Below, in pieces: positions 25,390 to 34,343 of a DNA stretch of 64,000 bases (position 1 is its first letter; each line of letters opens with the position of its first letter). The position numbers and the translations under genes were made by a program. The notes under the pieces are model-generated. The model saw nothing but the letters and a program-made list of their open reading frames with translations, did not search any database and had not been told where the DNA came from. Origin of the DNA: Streptomyces sp. NBC_01231 (lineage in GTDB: Bacteria; Actinomycetota; Actinomycetes; Streptomycetales; Streptomycetaceae). Where the stretch lies: positions 10,788,001 through 10,852,000 of the forward strand of contig CP108521.1 of assembly GCA_035999765.1 (NCBI GenBank), in the 5' to 3' direction.

Positions 25390-25970
25390 CCGGGCTTCCC
25401 GCGACCGTCCCCCACCGCGTGATCGGCCGACAGGTTCACGTGGACGTGCCGCTGCGCCTGGGCGGGGCGGGACGCGAGACGGCGGTGGCGGTCCAGTTCC
25501 TGCGCGAGTGCCAGAGCCAACGGCTCCGTACGCACTGGGAGATCGCCTACGAAGACCGGCCGCGAGGCGACGACGCGCCTGACACGCATGACGCCCCGTC
25601 GGTACGGATGCTGCACCACCTCCCACCACCCGCCGAACGGCCCGACGAACCAGGTGAGTTGAATGCCTGGCGCACTTCGTACGCCGCCTTCCCCGCCGGC
25701 ATGCTCTACCACCGCCGCGGCCCGGACTTCATCACCGTCATGGACCGCAGAGAGCGGCCCGCCTCGGCGAGGTTCACCCTCGACCACCCGGATCTGCTCG
25801 CCGCGTTCGCCACGGTCCAAGAGCCCACGGCGCTCGGTGAACTCGACGCCGTGCAGCGGGAGGCCGTCGACCTGCTCGCGGTCGAGCGGCTCGCTCTCGT
25901 CGCCGACGGTTGGGCGGTGGCCCTGCCGCCGCGGCTGCACCGCTGGCCTGTTCCCTGCACGGGGATCTGA
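25386..25970 (+). CDS. DUF5825-like partner protein of the radical SAM enzyme
   Basis: A 194-residue protein with no catalytic motif that I recognise. Features are VQFLRECQSQRLRTHWEIAY near residue 45, WRTSYAAFPAGMLYHRRGPD mid-protein, and a C-terminal helix pair (ALGELDAVQREAVDLLAVE). Proteins like this, grouped as DUF5825, sit beside this class of radical SAM enzyme. The 4-bp start/stop overlap indicates coupled translation and probably a complex. It may bind the leader of the precursor or assist the enzyme. Confidence 0.65.
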   Translation: MTGLPATVPHRVIGRQVHVDVPLRLGGAGRETAVAVQFLRECQSQRLRTHWEIAYEDRPRGDDAPDTHDAPSVRMLHHLPPPAERPDEPGELNAWRTSYAAFPAGMLYHRRGPDFITVMDRRERPASARFTLDHPDLLAAFATVQEPTALGELDAVQREAVDLLAVERLALVADGWAVALPPRLHRWPVPCTGI

Positions 25971-25973
25971 GGG

Positions 25974-27260
25974 TTGGGCGCGTCACGGGCCGACGGAACG
26001 GTCCCCCTGCGTCGCCACCGTCCCTTCGTGCTGCTGTGTGGCGAGCAGGTCGCCAGCTCCGTCGGGCGGCAGGTCACCGCTCTCGCACTGACCCTGCTGG
26101 CCGTGACCGACCTCGGCGCGGGGCCGTTCGGGGCGGCCGCGCTGCTGGCGCTGACCTATCTGCCCGGCGCCGTGCTGAGCCCGCTGGCCGGAGCGATCGT
26201 CGACCGGATCAGGCTGCGCCGCCTCCTCGTGTGGGTGACCACCCTGCAGACCCTGGTCGTCGGCTCGATCCCGTTGGCCGGCGCGGTGGGGCATGTCACC
26301 CTGGCGCACCTGTACGTGGTCGCAGGCGTCTCGGGCACCCTGACCTTCACGCTCTCGGTCGCGCTCCAGGCAGCGCTGCCGCGCGTCGTCGGACCGGAGC
26401 GGCTCCTCGCCGCCAACTCGGCGCTGACCGCGGCCCGTACGAGCGGGCAGGTCGGCGGGCCCGCGCTCGGCGGTGTCATGGTCGGGCTCCTCGGAGCCGA
26501 CGCGGCGCTCCTCGCGGGCAGTGCGGCCTACGCAATCGAGGCGCTCTTTCTGTTCGCGCTGCCCGCCGCGCTGAACGCGCTGACAGGCTTGCGGGAGCCC
26601 GCCCGCGCGAAGTCCCTGGCCGGCTCGCTGCGTACGGGACTCGCGGTGGTGCGCGCCGAGCGCCGGCTGCGCCGCATGGTCCTGGCGGGCGCCGGGCTCA
26701 ACCTCGGCAGCGGTGCGGCGGCCGCCCTCTACGTCTTCTACGCGACCCGCGATCTCGCCCTGCCCGCATGGCAGTTGGGCACGACGTACGCGGTCTACAG
26801 CGCGGCCACCCTGGCGGGCGCCCTGCTCGCCGGACGCTTCGCCAGGACCTCGGGGCTGTGGCGGGCCACGCAGATCTTCGGACTCGCGGCGGGCGCCGCC
26901 GTGTTCCTGATCCCGGCCGCGTCGCTGGGCCTCGCCTTCCCCGTGCTGCTCGCGTACCAGGTCTGCTACGGCCTCTCCGGCACCGTATGGATGATCTCCA
27001 TGACGACCACGCAGCAACTGGTCACCCCTGATGGCATGCAGGGCCGCGTCGCGGGACTCGTGCAGGCGGTGCTGCTCACGACGGTGCCGGTCGGAGCCCT
27101 TGCGGGCGGCGCGCTGGCCGCCTGGCTCGGCAACGTACCCATGCTCATGGGCGCGGCGGCCGTGACCCTGCTCTCCGCGGCGACCCTTTGGGCACCCACG
27201 GGGGCGGGCGTCACGGTGCCGGAGCGGGCCCTGGACGCGGAGGCGGAGAGCCGCCGCTAG
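25974..27260 (+). CDS. Major facilitator superfamily exporter
   Basis: A 428-residue integral membrane protein of the MFS drug-efflux type. It opens with FVLLCGEQVASSVGRQVTAL, and the loop between helices 2 and 3 reads AGAIVDRIRLRRLL, the usual DRxxRR pattern. Hydrophobic segments fit 12 helices. The TTG at 25974 follows GAGG and is only 3 bp after the DUF5825 stop; a later start is possible. As the last gene of the RiPP-type operon it most likely exports the modified peptide and gives self-protection. Confidence 0.8.
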   Translation: MGASRADGTVPLRRHRPFVLLCGEQVASSVGRQVTALALTLLAVTDLGAGPFGAAALLALTYLPGAVLSPLAGAIVDRIRLRRLLVWVTTLQTLVVGSIPLAGAVGHVTLAHLYVVAGVSGTLTFTLSVALQAALPRVVGPERLLAANSALTAARTSGQVGGPALGGVMVGLLGADAALLAGSAAYAIEALFLFALPAALNALTGLREPARAKSLAGSLRTGLAVVRAERRLRRMVLAGAGLNLGSGAAAALYVFYATRDLALPAWQLGTTYAVYSAATLAGALLAGRFARTSGLWRATQIFGLAAGAAVFLIPAASLGLAFPVLLAYQVCYGLSGTVWMISMTTTQQLVTPDGMQGRVAGLVQAVLLTTVPVGALAGGALAAWLGNVPMLMGAAAVTLLSAATLWAPTGAGVTVPERALDAEAESRR

Positions 27261-27264
27261 TCAC

Positions 27265-27650
27265 TCACGACGGCCTCCCGCCCAACTGCCAGTTGTGGAC
27301 CTCGATATGGGCATACGCGTCCGAGATGAGGACGCCGCGAGCCGTCTCCGGGGCCGGCGCCCGGAGCAGGGCCGCCGTCCCGAGGCAGGGGCCGCCTTCG
27401 TCGGACAACAGCGGCCCGTTCGCGATCGGTTCGTCCCGGTCGCGCGGCACGCCCAGGTCGGCGCCCGGTCCCGTACCTGGGCCCATCACCAGGTACTGGT
27501 TGCCACCCTCCGGGGAGCTCCCACATGGTGCGCCCCAGCATGTTGCGCCACCGGCGCAGCATCACGTCCCGGTACACGCCGGTCTGGTACCCGGGCTCGT
27601 CGAAGGCGAACGCGCGGGCGGCGGCGAGATCCGGCAGGGACCGACGTGAT
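27265..27650 (-). pseudogene. YciI-like protein remnant (frameshifted)
   Basis: Two leftward pieces in different frames read as one protein. The first is RAFAFDEPGYQTGVYRDVML...RTMWELPGG; the second, after a frame change near 27510, is NQYLVMGPGTG...GPLLSDEGG...AYAHIEVHNWQLGGRPS. The ending resembles YciI/YCII-type small proteins. It is convergent with the MFS gene. Family assignment is moderate; the frame change is clear. Confidence 0.45.
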
Positions 27651-27954
27651 CACCGCAGCGGCCGACCGGCTCCAAGCCCCCCTGCCGAACCCCGGCTGAC
27701 CAGCACTTTCGAGTCCCTGCCTCATTGTGTGGACCTTGCTCCGTCGTGGTGGGAACGCTCTGGATCCGGTGTGTTGAGAGACGCGAGCAGGGTGGGGGGT
27801 TGACCGACGGGGGCTCTTCGGCGGAGATGATGTGTTGGGCCGGTGCTGATCTCCTCGTTCAGCCCTGGTTCGGACGTGACGTTGGCGTGGCGGTCGACTG
27901 ATGAAGGCCCTGTAGCCCTGGCTTGACTCTGTCGGGGATCTTGGGGGGTTGAGA

Positions 27955-28270
27955 TCAGGTGCCGAGGGTCCGCCAGGACTTCGACTTGGGGGTCCCGTGA
28001 TGGTCCAGGTAGGTCTGGAAAGCGGTCAGCGGCCGTGCTGAAGGGACTTCCTCGGCTGGTGCCAGGTCGTTGAGGCGTTCGATGTTCACGGCGATAGCCG
28101 TGAGTGCGTGTTGCACGTGAGTTCTGGGCAGTCCTCGGTAGCGGCAGTGGCGGATGCCGTGTCCGTGGGCGAACTCGTTGATGGTGCCCTCCGCTCCGGA
28201 GCGGAGGGCGTAGCGGGCCTTCCACTCGAGTGTCTGTTGCTCGCTGCGGGCACGGACTTGCAGGTCGGCT
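27955..28270 (-). pseudogene. IS1182-family transposase C-terminal fragment
   Basis: The leftward frame reads YALRSGAEGTINEFAHGHGI, RHCRYRGLPRTHVQHALTAI, AVNIERLNDLA and ends KSWRTLGT. This is the conserved end of IS1182/IS5-like DDE transposases, including the last catalytic Glu region (EGTINEF). Only about 100 codons remain; the upstream part of the open frame is unrelated. Confidence 0.8.
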
Positions 28271-28555
28271 CGCCTCCATCTGGCGGGGCTCCGTGATGTG
28301 AGGGGGCATGGTCCGTTGGCTGACTGGAAGGGAACGGCTGACCCCGGGCGCTCGCCGAAGGCCCGGCCGACGCCGGGACGGCGAAAAACTTGGTGTGCGG
28401 GTCCGACGGAACCGGGTAACGTCTTGGTCATGTTCTTCCAGACGCCGATTTACGAGTGAGAGCGTGATGGGCCCCTGCTGACGTCCTTCGACGTCGCCGC
28501 GCCCGTCCTCCACCGATGAATCCGTAGATCACTTCACATCATTCCGGGAGAACCC

Positions 28556-28765
28556 GTGAGCAAGAACATCAACAACCCCGTGGGCATGGGCGGCGGCCAG
28601 CGCAAGAAGCTGTCCCGCGCCGAACGGCAGAACAACGGTCCGCACCGCAACCTCGACCGCCAGGGTGCCGCCGACCAGAAGGCGGAGCTGGTGCGCAAGA
28701 TGCGCGAGAAGGTAGGCGCAGCCGAGGGCGCCGGGCAGACGAGCGACGACACCGCACAGAGCTGA
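28556..28765 (+). CDS. DUF6243 family protein
   Basis: A 69-residue basic, low-complexity protein starting MSKNINNPVGMGGGQRKKLS and rich in Arg, Gln and Gly, matching the small DUF6243 family of Streptomyces. It has a predicted helical stretch (ADQKAELVRKMREKVG). GTG 28556 follows GGGAG. Function unknown. It is followed by a very strong terminator, which suggests an expressed single-gene unit. Confidence 0.8.
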   Translation: MSKNINNPVGMGGGQRKKLSRAERQNNGPHRNLDRQGAADQKAELVRKMREKVGAAEGAGQTSDDTAQS

Positions 28766-28798
28766 CGCACCGCCGCCCCAGGGTGGCACCGCACGGGG

Positions 28799-28833
28799 CA
28801 GGGCCCGGACCGCGACGCGCGGTCCGGGCCCTG
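28799..28833 (+). terminator. Strong 16-bp hairpin terminator
   Basis: CAGGGCCCGGACCGCG (28799-28814) pairs perfectly with CGCGGTCCGGGCCCTG (28818-28833) around a 3-nt loop, 34 bp after the DUF6243 stop. Confidence 0.85.
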
Positions 28834-29110
28834 CTGCCGTACCAGGCGCGGCCGGTCCCGCTCAGCTCTCGGCCGAGCACCCGCGTCTCAGCCGACCACC
28901 CGGGGCGGCCGCATTCTGGGACGCCTGGTCGCGGCCGAGATCACAACCGATCAGGAGTAGTACCTCCTTGGGGCTTTTCGGGCTGATCGGCAGGAAGTTC
29001 CACGTCTCCTACAGCGTCTCCGGCGCCACGCGGCTGATGCACCGCTCGGCTTCAGCCCGGCAGGTCCCCGCACGCAGGGTCGCCGAGTGCGACGAGGTGT
29101 CGCCGTGGAC

Positions 29111-29138
29111 GGGGCCCGACTCCTCGGAGTCGGGCCCC
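29111..29138 (-). terminator. 12-bp hairpin terminator of the ABC exporter operon
   Basis: GGGGCCCGACTC (29111-29122) and GAGTCGGGCCCC (29127-29138) form a perfect stem with a 4-nt loop, 22 bp beyond the stop of the leftward permease gene. Nothing else is recognised between 28834 and 29160. Confidence 0.75.
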
Positions 29139-29160
29139 TGACTCCTTCCCTGCCGGGACG

Positions 29161-30195
29161 TCACAGCAGGCACTTGCGGCCCCAGAAGATGATGAAGGTG
29201 ACGACGGCGGCGGCGACGGCGAGCATGATGCCCGCTCCGAGCCACTGCATCGTGTGCATCTGGGAGATGGGGAGGTAGTCGATGGACCAGCCGATGACGT
29301 GCTTGGACTCCAGGCAGGCGGTGTGCGCCCGGTCGTTGTCGATCTTGTCGAGGCAGGCGGTCCAGTCCAGACGGGCTCCGGAGCTGGTGAGGAAGTAGGT
29401 GCCCTCTCCCTGCTGCACCGCCCCGGCGGGCAGCTTCGGCCGTGCGGCGCCGGGTCCGACTCCCTTGTCCGTGCTGACCGACAGGAGGTTGCCCAGGTCC
29501 AGCCGGAACCGGTCCCAGACGACCCCGATCGCCACGACGATGCCGAGCGTGACCACCATCGACACCAGCGTGCGGCGCAGGAGCATGCCGACCGCCACGC
29601 CCACGACGAACGTCAGCAGGGCGTAGGCCACCGGCATCACCCAGGTGACGTCGAAGAACGCGCCGCTGGTCCACTCCAGTGTGTCGGACCGCCCCTTGAC
29701 CGGGTTCCACCACCAGTTGAAGAAGGCGGCGAGTACCGCGGTGGACAGTGCGATCATCGCGGCGGGCATGGCGAGCTTCGTGGTGAGCCAGCGCACCCGG
29801 CTGACGGACTGAGAGGTCACCAGCTTGGCGGTGCCGGATTCCAGGTCGCCCGCGATGAGCGGGGCACCGAGCAGGACACCCGTGAGGAGAGGGACGTAGC
29901 CCAGGTATCCGCCGAAGCTGGTAAGGCGGGCCGTGTACTTCTCGAAATCGGGCGGCAGCCCACCGGACTTCTGCGGGTGCGCGTCCAGGTAGTCCACCAC
30001 CTGCCCGCGCAGAAAGACCATCACGACCACGCACAGGAGGGTGAGGGCGATGAGGGTCCAGAACGCGGCGCGGTGCTGGCGCCAGACGAGCCAGGTCGTA
30101 CCGCCGAGCCTCGGTCCGGCCTGCCGGGCGCCCGGTGCGTTCTGCGGGCGCCCGGCAGGCGCCGTGTGGGCCAGGTCGTCAGTGAGCGTGGTCAT
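29161..30195 (-). CDS. ABC-2 type exporter permease
   Basis: A 344-residue membrane protein with about six hydrophobic segments (for example AAFWTLIALTLLCVVVMVFL and LAMPAAMIALSTAVLAAFF) and the ABC-2 loop PLIAGDLESGTAKLVTSQSV, whose Glu lies in the conserved coupling region. A large extracytoplasmic loop before the last helix holds three Cys. ATG 30195 overlaps the ATPase stop by 4 bp. It partners the ATPase; the divergent two-component system probably controls it. Confidence 0.85.
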   Translation of the reverse strand: MTTLTDDLAHTAPAGRPQNAPGARQAGPRLGGTTWLVWRQHRAAFWTLIALTLLCVVVMVFLRGQVVDYLDAHPQKSGGLPPDFEKYTARLTSFGGYLGYVPLLTGVLLGAPLIAGDLESGTAKLVTSQSVSRVRWLTTKLAMPAAMIALSTAVLAAFFNWWWNPVKGRSDTLEWTSGAFFDVTWVMPVAYALLTFVVGVAVGMLLRRTLVSMVVTLGIVVAIGVVWDRFRLDLGNLLSVSTDKGVGPGAARPKLPAGAVQQGEGTYFLTSSGARLDWTACLDKIDNDRAHTACLESKHVIGWSIDYLPISQMHTMQWLGAGIMLAVAAAVVTFIIFWGRKCLL

Positions 30196-31178
30196 ACGGT
30201 CACAGCCTTCTGCCGGTCGCGGGTGATGATGTCGTGGATGTCGCCGACGCGGGCGCTGGGGGCGATCAGCGAGGGCGCGTCGGGTGCACGCAGATAGGCG
30301 AGCAGCAGCTCTTCCAGGGTGGGAGGCGTGACCGGTCCGCCGGACGTGATCGGAGCGCCCAGCCGCACCAGGACGCCCGGCCGGCCCTCGCCGCGGTGGG
30401 GCTCGATGACGGTGTGGGGTGCGACGGCGGGCAACGAGCCGCCCCCGGGGATGTCGAGCAGGGCGTGTGCGGCGCGTAGTTCGTTCACCTCGCCCGCGAG
30501 ACGGAGACCTCCGTTCGCGACGACGAGGAGGTAGTCGCAGATGTACTCCAGCTCGGCGAGCATGTGCGAGGACACCAGGACCGTGGTGCCGTGCTCGGCG
30601 GCCTCCGCCCTCAGCGTGGCCATGAGCTCGCGGCGCACCAGCGGGTCCAGATCGGACATCGGCTCGTCGAGGATGAGCAGGTCGGGGCGCTTCCCGAAAG
30701 CCAGGGCGAAGGCGACGCGGGTGCGCTGCCCGCCGGACAGCGTGCCGATTCTCGCTTTCAGCGGCACCCGGCCCGCGTGGACGATGCCCTCGGCGACCTC
30801 CTGGTCCCACTGGGGGTTGAGCTCACGGCCGAGGCGCAGGGTCTCGGCCACGGTGAAGCGCCGGAACAGCGGCTTCTCCTGGGTGAGGAACGCGGTGCGC
30901 AGGACCGACTCCGTCGACCCCGGTGCCGCGCCGAACACCCGCAGGCTGCCGGTCGTCGGCCGGATCATGTTGGTGGCCAGTCCCATCAGGGTGCTCTTGC
31001 CGGCGCCGTTGGGGCCGACGAGGCCGCAGACCCGCCCGGCCGGCAGCCGGAAGGAAACGTCCCGCAATGCCCAGCCGCGCCGGTACTGCTTGCCGAGCCC
31101 ACGGGCCTCGATCGCCGATTCGCCGACGGGGGGTGCGAAACCCGTTCCGTTTCCGCCATGCGTCCCTGGGTGGTCCAT
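30192..31178 (-). CDS. ABC transporter ATP-binding protein
   Basis: A 328-residue ATPase. It shows Walker A GLVGPNGAGKSTLMGLAT, the Q-loop FLTQEKPLF, the signature TLSGGQRTRVAFAL, Walker B LLILDEPMSDLDP and the switch His in VSSHMLAELEYI. It is an exporter-type subunit with a C-terminal extension. ATG 31178 is chosen for its AGGAG site 6 nt upstream; an earlier ATG at 31328 (AAGGA) would add a Gly/Pro-rich tail with little coding character. Substrate unknown; antimicrobial-peptide or drug export is typical beside a NarL-type two-component system. Confidence 0.88.
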   Translation of the reverse strand: MDHPGTHGGNGTGFAPPVGESAIEARGLGKQYRRGWALRDVSFRLPAGRVCGLVGPNGAGKSTLMGLATNMIRPTTGSLRVFGAAPGSTESVLRTAFLTQEKPLFRRFTVAETLRLGRELNPQWDQEVAEGIVHAGRVPLKARIGTLSGGQRTRVAFALAFGKRPDLLILDEPMSDLDPLVRRELMATLRAEAAEHGTTVLVSSHMLAELEYICDYLLVVANGGLRLAGEVNELRAAHALLDIPGGGSLPAVAPHTVIEPHRGEGRPGVLVRLGAPITSGGPVTPPTLEELLLAYLRAPDAPSLIAPSARVGDIHDIITRDRQKAVTV

Positions 31179-31474
31179 GTGTGGCTCCTGTGCGTGTGGG
31201 AGGAGGGCAGGCCCTGTGCGTGTGGGGGAGAGGGCCGGCTGGGTACGGTCGACCACTGCCGGGAAGCCGCCGACGCGGGCTCCAAATCCTCCGGGGCTCC
31301 CCACTAAGGTGTTGTCGGTCGTGATCATGACGTGGTCCTTGCGTGATGAACGGCGAACGCCGCCCGGTGACCACGACTCTCCTCCGCGGTGTCTCGCGGC
31401 GGATCGGGCTAAAGACAGATCATGCGAGGCCGGCTCCGACTTTCGGCCGGTCCGCCGGAAGGACGGTGAGAGAG

Positions 31475-32713
31475 ATGGTGCAGGCGGCGGACGAAGCGCC
31501 CACACCCACGGCCACAAGGGAGACGGGACGTTCGCAGTTACTGCCCGTCACTGAGTGGATGCTGCCCGTCACGGCATGGATGTTGCTCGGCGGAGCCCTG
31601 GTCGGCCTTGTCGTGCTCGACTGGGCAGGCGGCCTCTACTGGATCCCCTACCACGGCCCCGCCAAGCTGATCGGCGCCCTGGTGATCGTCGCTCTCGCCG
31701 TCGTCTCACCCCGGCTCGACAGCCGGACGCTGCCGGTGGCCGCCTGCGTGTGCGCGGTCGGGTCGCTGTGCCTCTCGGTCTGGATACACCTGGAAATGGT
31801 GGGCGCCTCGCAGCCGTTGGGATTCGCCGAGCCGGCGGCGCTCGTGTGGCTCCTGCTGCTTGTCGCCCGACGGGGGAAGCCCTCGTGGGTGGCGCTCGCC
31901 GTCCCTCTGCTGGGCATGGCGATCGTGCTGCGGCCGGTGTCGGTCTCGGTGCGGCAGTCCACCACCATCATGGCGCTGCTCTTCGCCCTGGCAGCGGTCA
32001 CGGTGCTGGGCATCGGCCTCGGCATGCGCCTGCTCCTGGTGGACCGGCGGCGGCAGGCCGCGGCCCTCCGCCTCGAGCAGCGGACAGAGTTCGCCAGGGA
32101 CCTGCACGACTTCGTCGCCCACCACGTGACCGGCATCGTCGTGCAGGCGCAGGGGGCCCAGGCGATGGCCGGCCGGCGGCCCGAACTCGTACCGCCCGCA
32201 CTGCAGCGGATCGAACAGGCGGGCTCGGAGGCACTGACCTCGATGCGGCACATGGTGGGGATGCTGCGTGACGCCGACGGTGAAGTGACACTGACGCCGC
32301 TGGCGGGCATCGGTGAAGTGCGTACGCTCGTCGAGGAGTTCTCGGCCGTCGGCGGCGCCCATGCTCGGCTCGAACTGGAGGGGAACCTCGACGACCTGCC
32401 GGTCGAGGTGTCCACCACCGCGCACCGGGTGGTGATGGAGGCCCTCACCAACGTACGCAAACACGCCCACGGGTGCACCGAGGTGTGGGTGCGTGTGGAC
32501 CGCTCGGGAGACCGGCTCACCGTACGGGTCAGCGACGACGGACGGCCGCGTCACCTCTCCCAGAGCGGCTTCGGGCTGAAGGGCCTGGCCGAGCGGGTGG
32601 GCCTGATCGGCGGAGACGTCGAGGCGGGCCCGGTGACGGCCGGCGGCTGGGCCGTCGAGGCGACGCTCCCCGTGTCCCCGGCCGCCTCCCGGGCGAAGGC
32701 GGCGGCGTCATGA
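31475..32713 (+). CDS. Sensor histidine kinase (NarL/HisKA_3 type)
   Basis: A 412-residue kinase. Several hydrophobic segments fill residues 25-190. The phosphorylated His is 211 in FARDLHDFVAHHVTGIV. The ATP domain has ALTNVRKHAHG (N box) and GFGLKGLAERVGLIGG (G box). ATG 31475 follows GGTGAGAGAG. It overlaps the regulator gene by 4 bp. The divergent ABC operon about 300 bp away is the obvious target. Confidence 0.88.
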   Translation: MVQAADEAPTPTATRETGRSQLLPVTEWMLPVTAWMLLGGALVGLVVLDWAGGLYWIPYHGPAKLIGALVIVALAVVSPRLDSRTLPVAACVCAVGSLCLSVWIHLEMVGASQPLGFAEPAALVWLLLLVARRGKPSWVALAVPLLGMAIVLRPVSVSVRQSTTIMALLFALAAVTVLGIGLGMRLLLVDRRRQAAALRLEQRTEFARDLHDFVAHHVTGIVVQAQGAQAMAGRRPELVPPALQRIEQAGSEALTSMRHMVGMLRDADGEVTLTPLAGIGEVRTLVEEFSAVGGAHARLELEGNLDDLPVEVSTTAHRVVMEALTNVRKHAHGCTEVWVRVDRSGDRLTVRVSDDGRPRHLSQSGFGLKGLAERVGLIGGDVEAGPVTAGGWAVEATLPVSPAASRAKAAAS

Positions 32714-33366
32714 CGATCCGTGTGCTGATCGCCGACGACCAGGCCATGGTCCGTGCCGGGTTCGCGATGATCCTCGCCGCGCAGGACGACATCGAGGTCG
32801 TCGGCGAGGCCATGGACGGGGTACACGCAGTGGAACTCGCCGAGCGCAACCGGCCCGACGTGGTGCTGATGGACATCCGCATGCCCCGCATGGACGGGCT
32901 GGAGGCACTGCGCAGACTGACCCGCCCCGGCACTGTTAATCCGCCGAAGGTCGTCGTGGTGACGACGTTCGACGACGACGAGTACGTCCAGCGCGCCCTG
33001 GGCGAAGGCGCCTCCGGATTCCTGATCAAAGACTCGGGCCCCGCCCTCCTCGTCGAGGCCATCAGGGCGGCCGCCTCCGGCGAGGCGCTGGTCAGCCCGG
33101 CCATCACCGTCCGGCTGCTGCGGCGCCTCAACAGCGCCGTGCCCGCCCCCCGGGAACCGCACACCGCACTGTCCGCACGGGAGAACGATCTGGTGCGCCT
33201 GGTGGCCAGAGGGCTGACCAACGCCGAGATCGCCACCGAACTGACGATCTCGGTCGGCACGGTGAAGACTCATCTCTCCAACGTGCAGATCAAGCTCTCG
33301 GCCCGCAACCGTGTGGAGATCGCCGCTTGGGCCTGGGAATCCGGGGTCGTCGACGGGCGAGGGTGA
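32710..33366 (+). CDS. NarL/FixJ-family response regulator
   Basis: A 218-residue regulator. The receiver domain has Asp9 and Asp10, phospho-acceptor Asp55 (VVLMDIRMPRMDG), a Thr in VVVTTFDD and Lys in FLIKDSGP. The C-terminal LuxR-type HTH is LSARENDLVRLVARGLTNAE with TVKTHLSNVQIKL. It starts inside the kinase stop (ATGA). It is paired with the upstream kinase. Confidence 0.9.
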   Translation: MTIRVLIADDQAMVRAGFAMILAAQDDIEVVGEAMDGVHAVELAERNRPDVVLMDIRMPRMDGLEALRRLTRPGTVNPPKVVVVTTFDDDEYVQRALGEGASGFLIKDSGPALLVEAIRAAASGEALVSPAITVRLLRRLNSAVPAPREPHTALSARENDLVRLVARGLTNAEIATELTISVGTVKTHLSNVQIKLSARNRVEIAAWAWESGVVDGRG

Positions 33367-33390
33367 GAAAGTGGGCCCGCTTCGGGCGGC

Positions 33391-33430
33391 CGGGAGCTAC
33401 GAGCTTGACCGATCAGGCTCGTAGCTCCCG
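33391..33430. terminator. 14-bp inverted repeat, probable bidirectional terminator
   Basis: CGGGAGCTACGAGC (33391-33404) pairs fully with GCTCGTAGCTCCCG (33417-33430), loop 12 nt. It lies just after the response-regulator gene and overlaps the end of a leftward open frame, so it could stop transcription from both sides. Confidence 0.65.
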
Positions 33431-33877
33431 CTCGTAGGAGGGGCTCGTGGAACAGCCGAGCTTGGCGGATCGCGCGTCGATGACGGCGGTCGGCTGCTCG
33501 AACGCCTCGCTCCGGGTCACCGCCGCCATGTTGCAGAACGAGAACCCGGCGAGCGTGCTGTCCTCCCGAAGACGACGACCTTGGTGTTGGCCGGGGGTGT
33601 CGTCCTGCTTCGTCCCCACCGTCCAGGCGACCGTGTCCTGCCCTGCGGAGAGCTCCTCCTCTCGTAGGCTCTCCGCTTCCCGCTCGCGTGCTTGCTCATA
33701 CAGGGCGAGTTTTGTCTCCCCGCGCCGAACGGCGGCCAGTACCCGTTCCCCCTCGACATCGTTCTCGAGGCCCCTCGTCCCGTGAACTCGACCGAGGCCG
33801 AGGCGACGGCTTCTGCCGGTAGTGACGCTCCGGCCGCGTCGCTGCCGACCTCGCTTTGCGGGAAGAACTGGCCGCAC
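33413..33877 (-). CDS. Hypothetical protein, frame uncertain
   Basis: A leftward open frame whose second half has real coding character (LYEQAREREAESLREEELS, then FCNMAAVTRSEAFEQPTAV and a C-terminal SPSYERELRA). In the middle (about 33560-33600) another frame reads more naturally (TPANTKVVVF), which suggests two compensating indels. The N-terminal Arg-rich part is doubtful. No family recognised; start uncertain. Confidence 0.3.
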   Translation of the reverse strand: MRPVLPAKRGRQRRGRSVTTGRSRRLGLGRVHGTRGLENDVEGERVLAAVRRGETKLALYEQAREREAESLREEELSAGQDTVAWTVGTKQDDTPGQHQGRRLREDSTLAGFSFCNMAAVTRSEAFEQPTAVIDARSAKLGCSTSPSYERELRA

Positions 33878-34060
33878 TGGGCAATGCCGAACTGTTCCGG
33901 ACCTGTGCGCGGTTCGCCGACATGAACAGTCACGAGGAGGCCGGCGAGGAGTCGGTGCTGCAGGCCACTCGGATCACGCTGGGCCTGCTGGGTCACCGGA
34001 TCGGCCAGCTCTCCGAGCAGATCCGCCATGTGGACGCTCGTCTGCCCCGGCTCGGGAAGC
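33850..34060 (+). pseudogene. IS110-family transposase internal fragment
   Basis: The rightward frame reads REELAALGNAELFRTCARF, then ESVLQATRITLGLLGHRIGQ and LSEQIRHVDARLPRL. This is the helical linker between the two catalytic parts of IS110 transposases. Homology fades after about 34060. The stretch from there to 34343 is scrambled and I cannot assign it. Confidence 0.6.
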
Positions 34061-34343
34061 CTCAGACCAGCCTCTCCTCGCGTACCCGGCCGCGCCGGCT
34101 GAGGTCTGCGCTCATGTGGCAGCACTGGCTGTCGATCATCCCGACCTGCCCGCCGCGTGTGCGGAACAGCGCGTATCGCCGGGCCGTGCAGGTGACGGGG
34201 ACCACCTGGCCGGGGCGAAGGTGCCGGCTGAACCGGGCGAAGTACCAGCCGGTGGGACAGAGCTCCTGCCGTCCGTCGCTCCCGAAGAGAAGCAGACGGT
34301 CAAGTTCCCGGTCGTACGGCTGTGGCCTGGGGTGCCGCCTGGG

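Noticed and set aside
24684..25970. Alternative 428-codon frame overlapping the radical SAM and DUF5825 genes
   Set aside because: Arg/Pro/Gly-rich shadow until it enters the true DUF5825 frame at 25386.
33391..33430. Inverted repeat as a transposon end
   Set aside because: It is a simple stem-loop directly after a response-regulator gene with no second copy nearby; terminator is the simpler reading.
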